From an uncultured Clostridia bacterium (GTDB lineage Bacteria > Bacillota > Clostridia > Oscillospirales > Ruminococcaceae), in assembly GCA_947630315.1 (NCBI GenBank), contig CANRHA010000080.1, positions 1 to 7,669 on the forward strand: DNA of 7,669 nt, read 5' to 3'. Shown piece after piece: positions 5,098 through 7,669 of this stretch (its first letter is position 1; the number at the start of each line of letters is the position of its first letter). Below the pieces are notes generated by a model. It saw only the letters and a list, made by a program, of their open reading frames with translations, was not told the origin of the DNA and ran no database searches. Made by a program: the position numbers and the translations under genes.

Positions 5098-6165
5098 ATG
5101 AACAATAAATTTACCCGCTGCGCCGCCGCTTTTATGGCCGCTCTCGCGCTCTCGGGCTGCGCCGTGGGCGGCAAAGAACCCGCTTCAACCGCGGATCTGC
5201 CGAAAAACACCCTGCCGGCGGCCACCGAACCGGCGCCGTTTACCACCGAGCCCGAGACCGAACCTCTGCCCGAGACGTCTTCGGAGCCGATAACCGCCGC
5301 GACCGATTCCACGGCTATACTTACCACCGACTCTCTCGACTTTTTATACGACCCCTTCGACGCCGTTATGTATGCGACGGACACCCTTAACGTTCGCGAA
5401 CAGCCCTCTACCGAATCAAAGGTGGTGGGTCAGCTCAACCCCGGCGACGAGGCAAAGGTTATAGGCAGAACTTATGACGGCGGCTGGTTCGTTATAGATT
5501 ACAACGGCGGAAATGCCTGCGTTTTCGGCGAATACCTTTCGGCGGAAAAGCCGGTCGTCGAGGAGGAGACTCTTACCGTGCCCGAAAACTACTACTTCAA
5601 AAGCGCCGACGACTACTTCTTTGTCGTGAACAAGGACCTTTTCCTGCCCGAGGACTACTCGATCGAGACCGACTTCGTTCAGGGAAGCTATGAGCTTGAA
5701 ACGGTCGCCGCATACTACTGCAAGCAGATGATAGCGGCGGCTAAAAAGGACGGTATCGATCTGAAGGTCCTCTCGGCCTACCGCACGGTCGATTATCAGA
5801 AAAAGCTCTTTGAGCGGAACGTAAAATCGAGAATGGAAGACAACGGCATGAGCTACGACGAAGCCTACGCGGACGTATCTATAAACATAGCGCCGCCGGG
5901 CGGAAGCGAACACAACGCCGGCCTTGCCGTAGACATTATAGACACCGACCACTGGGATACCTACGAGGAGTTTGAAGACACCCCGGAATTTAAATGGCTC
6001 TCGGAGCACTGTACCGAATACGGCTTCATTCTAAGATACCCCAAGGGCAAAGAGGACATAACCGGCTATATCTACGAACCGTGGCACTACCGATATGTAG
6101 GAGTAAAGTACGCGGAAGACGTTATGAGCTCGGGACTGTGCCTTGAGGAGTACATCGGCGTCTGA
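5098..6165 (+). CDS. SH3b and VanY-type D-Ala-D-Ala carboxypeptidase lipoprotein
   Basis: A predicted lipid-anchored wall enzyme, 355 aa. It has a signal peptide ending in the lipobox LSGC with Cys21 as the lipidation site. A Thr/Pro/Glu-rich tether (about 22-85) follows, then an SH3b domain (about 91-150, with TLNVREQPSTESKVVGQL and GGWFVI), which in relatives binds peptidoglycan. The VanY/M15B peptidase domain covers about 160-355. Visible motifs are SAYRT (226-230), SEHNAGLAVD (270-279) supplying zinc ligands His272 and Asp279, and EPWHYRYVG (327-335) supplying catalytic Glu327 and zinc ligand His330; the active site is intact. In the family it removes the terminal D-Ala from stem peptides, or L-Ala/D-Ala bonds in LdcB-like members. 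The ATG has a distant AAGGA (12 nt), so translation may be moderate. A vancomycin-resistance role is unlikely without van genes nearby; ordinary wall trimming or remodelling fits better. Confidence 0.93.
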   Translation: MNNKFTRCAAAFMAALALSGCAVGGKEPASTADLPKNTLPAATEPAPFTTEPETEPLPETSSEPITAATDSTAILTTDSLDFLYDPFDAVMYATDTLNVREQPSTESKVVGQLNPGDEAKVIGRTYDGGWFVIDYNGGNACVFGEYLSAEKPVVEEETLTVPENYYFKSADDYFFVVNKDLFLPEDYSIETDFVQGSYELETVAAYYCKQMIAAAKKDGIDLKVLSAYRTVDYQKKLFERNVKSRMEDNGMSYDEAYADVSINIAPPGGSEHNAGLAVDIIDTDHWDTYEEFEDTPEFKWLSEHCTEYGFILRYPKGKEDITGYIYEPWHYRYVGVKYAEDVMSSGLCLEEYIGV

Positions 6166-6182
6166 TCTTTAAGAGGAAATTT

Positions 6183-6620
6183 ATGAATATTGCTTATTTT
6201 CTGATCCCCAAAAGCGAAACGGCCTACCTCTACGACGACTACACCCTTAGACAGGCCCTTGAAAAGATGCGCGCGCGGGGCTATACCCGAATACCGGTCA
6301 TCTCGCGCGACGGAAAATATATAAACGTAGTCGCCGAGGGTGATTTTCTGTGGTTCATGCTCGACAGAGGCGGCGAAACCGGCGTGTCGATGTTCTCGGC
6401 GGAGAGCTTTAAGCTTAAAGATGTTCTTTCGCGCGAGCGCGAGCGCCCCTACCGTTCGGTGAGGATAACCGCCGCCCGCGATGAGCTTATACGCCTTGCG
6501 ATGAACCAGAACTTTGTGCCCGTGACCGACGACGAGGGGTACTATATAGGAATAGTGACCCGGCGGAACATTCTGAGACACTTTGCCGGCGAAGCGGCCG
6601 GCGGCCCTCGGGTTGAATGA
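6183..6620 (+). CDS. small two-CBS-domain protein, CbpB/DarB-like
   Basis: A cytoplasmic protein of 145 aa made of one Bateman pair: CBS1 at about 13-60 (LRQALEKMRARGYTRIPVI) and CBS2 at about 88-137 (FVPVTDDEGYYIGIVTRRNIL). Size, the GYTxIPV motif and the final GIxTRR motif resemble YkuL/DarB of Bacillus and CbpB of Listeria. Those proteins bind cyclic di-AMP and, when free, stimulate the (p)ppGpp synthetase Rel. This likeness was recognised by eye; another nucleotide ligand such as AMP is possible. There is no catalytic domain, so it must act through a partner. It starts 17 nt after the carboxypeptidase stop, with AGAGGA just upstream, and has no promoter of its own that I can see, so the two are probably one operon. 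I find no good intrinsic terminator after it. Confidence 0.85.
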   Translation: MNIAYFLIPKSETAYLYDDYTLRQALEKMRARGYTRIPVISRDGKYINVVAEGDFLWFMLDRGGETGVSMFSAESFKLKDVLSRERERPYRSVRITAARDELIRLAMNQNFVPVTDDEGYYIGIVTRRNILRHFAGEAAGGPRVE

Positions 6621-6767
6621 TACCACCCGGGCGGCAAAAAGGGTGTCGATTCGGGGCGGCGGCGGAATATTGCCCGATCTGACAAATTTTCATCGGAAAA
6701 ACGCCCAAAACAAGGGTTAAAAACTGTGCATTTATCACAATGTTTCGCCGGAACCGTCAACAATTTA
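6621..6767. other. intergenic spacer without an obvious terminator
   Basis: 147 bases between the CBS gene and the next promoter. A GC-rich imperfect stem overlaps the end of the CBS gene (about 6602-6634, CGGGT with ACCCG), but an A-run follows it, so it is not a plus-strand terminator. No reading frame, tRNA or other RNA gene was recognised. Confidence 0.4.
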
Positions 6768-6796
6768 TTGACAAGTATTTTTATTAGGTTTATAAT
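6768..6796 (+). promoter_or_regulatory. perfect consensus sigma-A promoter
   Basis: TTGACA (6768-6773), exactly 17 nt, TATAAT (6791-6796). All 12 consensus bases match. The region just upstream is A/T-rich in places (for example AACAATTTA before the -35). It drives the small lipoprotein, with a start near 6803. Confidence 0.93.
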
Positions 6797-6803
6797 GGTC
6801 TTG

Positions 6804-6818
6804 CGATTAGCAAAATCG
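6804..6818 (+). promoter_or_regulatory. short 5' stem-loop in the lipoprotein leader
   Basis: CGATT (6804-6808) and AATCG (6814-6818) pair around the loop AGCAA, right at the predicted 5' end of the transcript. Stem-loops at the extreme 5' end are known to slow mRNA decay, which would fit a highly expressed gene. The ribosome binding site GGGGGA (6833-6838) is left free, 9 nt before the ATG. Confidence 0.35.
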
Positions 6819-6847
6819 ACTATTACTCTATCGGGGGATAATTAACT

Positions 6848-7240
6848 ATGAAAAGAATCATTTCACTTGCACTTGTTCTCGTTATGGCTATGTGCGTTCT
6901 GTGTGCCTGCGGCACCGAGCTTGTAGCTCCTAACGGCACTTACGCCACCGAGTCCGGCACCTATAAAGCGGTCTTCAGCGGATATGACGCAAAGGCAAAT
7001 TCGGGCAACGTAACCTTTACCTTCACCTTTGCCGAAGTTGAGACTCCTGTTTCCGGCACCTTCTCGGTTGCAAGCACATCGGACGAAAACATATTCGTAA
7101 TCGACTTTACTCCTGACGGCGGCGAGACCGTTACCGACTTCGGTCAGTACTTCGTCAGCGAGAACGCTTTCGCTCAGAGCCAGAACTTCGCTGAGTGGAA
7201 CGAATCCGGCTCCGGCGTTTCCTACTACTTCGCCGGCTGA
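6848..7240 (+). CDS. small lipoprotein of unknown function
   Basis: A predicted membrane-anchored lipoprotein of 130 aa that I do not recognise. The N-terminus is a classic signal peptide (MKRI, then a Leu/Val/Ala/Met core) ending in LCAC, with Cys21 the likely lipidated residue. The mature part of about 110 residues is rich in Thr, Ser, Phe and Gly, has alternating hydrophobic strands such as NVTFTFTFAEV and TFSVAS, and shows no long helix, so a small beta fold is likely. It is acidic and lacks further Cys, so no disulphides. Codons favour GTT, GCT, GAC, AAC and TTC, unlike the more GC-ended neighbours, which suggests high expression. It has its own exact-consensus promoter, tandem TGA TAA stops and a strong terminator. 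A structural or ligand-binding surface role is possible, but no function can be assigned. Confidence 0.85.
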   Translation: MKRIISLALVLVMAMCVLCACGTELVAPNGTYATESGTYKAVFSGYDAKANSGNVTFTFTFAEVETPVSGTFSVASTSDENIFVIDFTPDGGETVTDFGQYFVSENAFAQSQNFAEWNESGSGVSYYFAG

Positions 7241-7259
7241 TAAAACGACGGTAAAAAGC

Positions 7260-7289
7260 CTCCCCTGCCTTCGGGCGGGGGAGTTTTTT
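7260..7289 (+). terminator. intrinsic terminator with UUCG loop
   Basis: The arms 7260-7269 (CTCCCCTGCC) and 7274-7283 (GGCGGGGGAG) pair over all 10 positions, with one T-G wobble, around a C(TTCG)G tetraloop. Six Ts follow at 7284-7289. AAAAA at 7253-7257 precedes the stem, so it could also work on the opposite strand. It ends the lipoprotein transcript 19 nt after the stop. Confidence 0.95.
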
Positions 7290-7319
7290 GTGGGGCTATA
7301 AGGGGCGGGCGGAGGGAAG

Positions 7320-7361
7320 AAGGCTGAAGACAGAAGACAGAGGTCAGATGTCAGAGGACAG
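7320..7361 (+). repeat. heptamer array, ARGWCAG family (5-6 units)
   Basis: Five consecutive 7-mers from 7327 to 7361 share the pattern ARGWCAG or ATGTCAG (AAGACAG occurs twice); a sixth, more degenerate unit (AAGGCTG) precedes them at 7320. The array is followed by AAAGCCTCT. Units match those beside spoIIP at 3795-3815 read on the minus strand. Confidence 0.65.
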
Positions 7362-7420
7362 AAAGCCTCTCCAATAGATGGGTGTGACAAAGTGCGGCTA
7401 CGACACATTGATGAAAAGGG

Positions 7421-7444
7421 ATTCGCAAGCGAATGCTATTTTTA
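7421..7444 (+). repeat. ATTCGC palindrome, copy 1
   Basis: ATTCGC (7421-7426) and GCGAAT (7429-7434) are exact reverse complements with a 2-nt loop, followed by GCTATTTTTA. The flank before it is AAAAGGG. Copies 2 and 3 share the AAAGG or AAGG lead-in, and copy 2 shares the GCTATTTT tail. Confidence 0.7.
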
Positions 7445-7456
7445 GTTGCCCCCTTT

Positions 7457-7493
7457 TAGAGGGTTAGAAGATAGATGAATAGATGATAGAAAG
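7457..7493 (+). repeat. heptamer array, TAG family (5 units with slips)
   Basis: Units starting with TAGA at 7457, 7465, 7472, 7480 and 7487 are spaced 7 or 8 nt apart; TAGATGA occurs twice. The string TAGAAGATAG is shared exactly with the array at 3639-3673. It is followed by AAGCTCTCTT, much as the other TAG array is followed by AAGCTTTTAC. Confidence 0.6.
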
Positions 7494-7550
7494 CTCTCTT
7501 GGAAGCGAGAGTGACAGGGCGAGGCGCCGCCAGTCCAACTGATGGAAAGG

Positions 7551-7574
7551 TATTCGCTACGCGAATGCTATTTT
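7551..7574 (+). repeat. ATTCGC palindrome, copy 2
   Basis: ATTCGC (7552-7557) and GCGAAT (7561-7566) pair around the loop TAC and are followed by GCTATTTT (7567-7574). The lead-in is GAAAGGT. Arms and tail are identical to copy 1, while the loop differs in length and sequence, so the stem looks maintained as a structure. Confidence 0.7.
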
Positions 7575-7640
7575 AAATGATCCAGTACATTATGCGCCTT
7601 GGATAATAAAGCAATTCAAAGTACGTCCACACACTATAAA

Positions 7641-7669
7641 AAGGTATTCGCAAATTTCCTTGCGGAAAT
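7641..7669 (+). repeat. ATTCGC palindrome, copy 3, divergent and cut by the window end
   Basis: AAGGTATTCGC (7641-7651) repeats the lead-in and left arm of copy 2. The rest differs: ATTTCC (7654-7659) pairs exactly with GGAAAT (7664-7669) around TTGC. GCAA and TTGC can also pair, so two folds compete. The window stops where the GCTATTTT tail would be expected. Confidence 0.5.

Larger units (their letters stand above)
7290..7669. other. gene-free repeat island at the right edge
   Basis: 380 bases with no credible coding frame, tRNA or rRNA. The stretch is built from repeats: an A/G-rich heptamer array, a TAG-type heptamer array, and three palindromes with ATTCGC arms, listed separately. Short extra inverted pairs also occur, such as CTCTC/GAGAG at 7494-7511 and the GGCGCC core near 7523. 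The segments between (about 7368-7420 and 7512-7545) resemble nothing I know. A small RNA cannot be excluded. Confidence 0.7.

Noticed and set aside
5098..6165. Vancomycin resistance cluster because of the VanY domain
   Set aside because: No vanH, vanA/B-type ligase, vanX or two-component genes are nearby; VanY-fold carboxypeptidases are common in ordinary wall metabolism.
6602..6640. GC-rich stem at the end of the CBS gene as a terminator
   Set aside because: Pairing is imperfect and it is followed by A residues on the plus strand, not T.
6863..7408. Minus-strand reading frame of 181 codons over the lipoprotein gene and terminator
   Set aside because: It runs antisense through a well-supported gene, its terminator and a heptamer array, and shows no recognisable domain.
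7290..7669. CRISPR array
   Set aside because: Repeats are 7-mers or short palindromes without regular unique spacers, and no cas gene is present.

Overview
The window looks like a chromosomal segment of a spore-forming, low-to-mid GC Firmicute, most likely a gut clostridium of the Oscillospirales/Ruminococcaceae kind. The evidence is a clear stage II sporulation protein P, strong Shine-Dalgarno sequences, textbook sigma-A promoters, ATGA-coupled operons and intergenic spacers filled with short hairpins and heptamer arrays. The lineage is inferred; no taxonomic marker is present.

Left part, all on the minus strand. The left edge (1-121) holds the promoter, an operator-like inverted repeat, a ribosome binding site and the start codon of a gene that runs off the window. 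Next to it is a three-gene, translationally coupled operon that reads right to left: a MerR/TipAL-like regulator (2014-2847), a DrrA-type ABC ATPase (1103-2017) and an ABC-2 permease (204-1106). Its promoter has a 19-bp spacer with an imperfect palindrome inside, the standard MerR arrangement. The operon is best read as a drug-sensing, self-regulated efflux module. A TetR-family regulator (2912-3484) lies just upstream in the same direction, behind a consensus extended -10 promoter and a roughly 90-nt leader with a repeated 13-mer. No obvious terminator separates it from the MerR operon.

Middle part. A gene-free stretch (3485-3815) holds the tetR leader and promoter, a 9-bp-stem hairpin and two heptamer arrays. 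Then comes spoIIP (3816-4949, minus), which encodes the septal peptidoglycan hydrolase of engulfment. Facing away from it is a plus-strand pair, an SH3b plus VanY-type D,D-carboxypeptidase lipoprotein (5098-6165) and a small two-CBS-domain protein resembling the c-di-AMP receptor CbpB/DarB (6183-6620). This central block is therefore about cell-wall peptide trimming and nucleotide sensing.

Right part. A 130-residue lipoprotein of unknown function (6848-7240) forms its own transcription unit. It has an exact TTGACA-17-TATAAT promoter, a short 5' hairpin and a perfect 10-bp terminator stem capped by UUCG, so it is probably abundant. From 7290 to the right edge (380 bases) no gene is seen. That stretch is an island of repeats: two heptamer arrays and three copies of an ATTCGC/GCGAAT palindrome followed, where the window allows, by GCTATTTT. 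The same heptamer families occur in the 3639-3815 spacer, which suggests a dispersed composite repeat.
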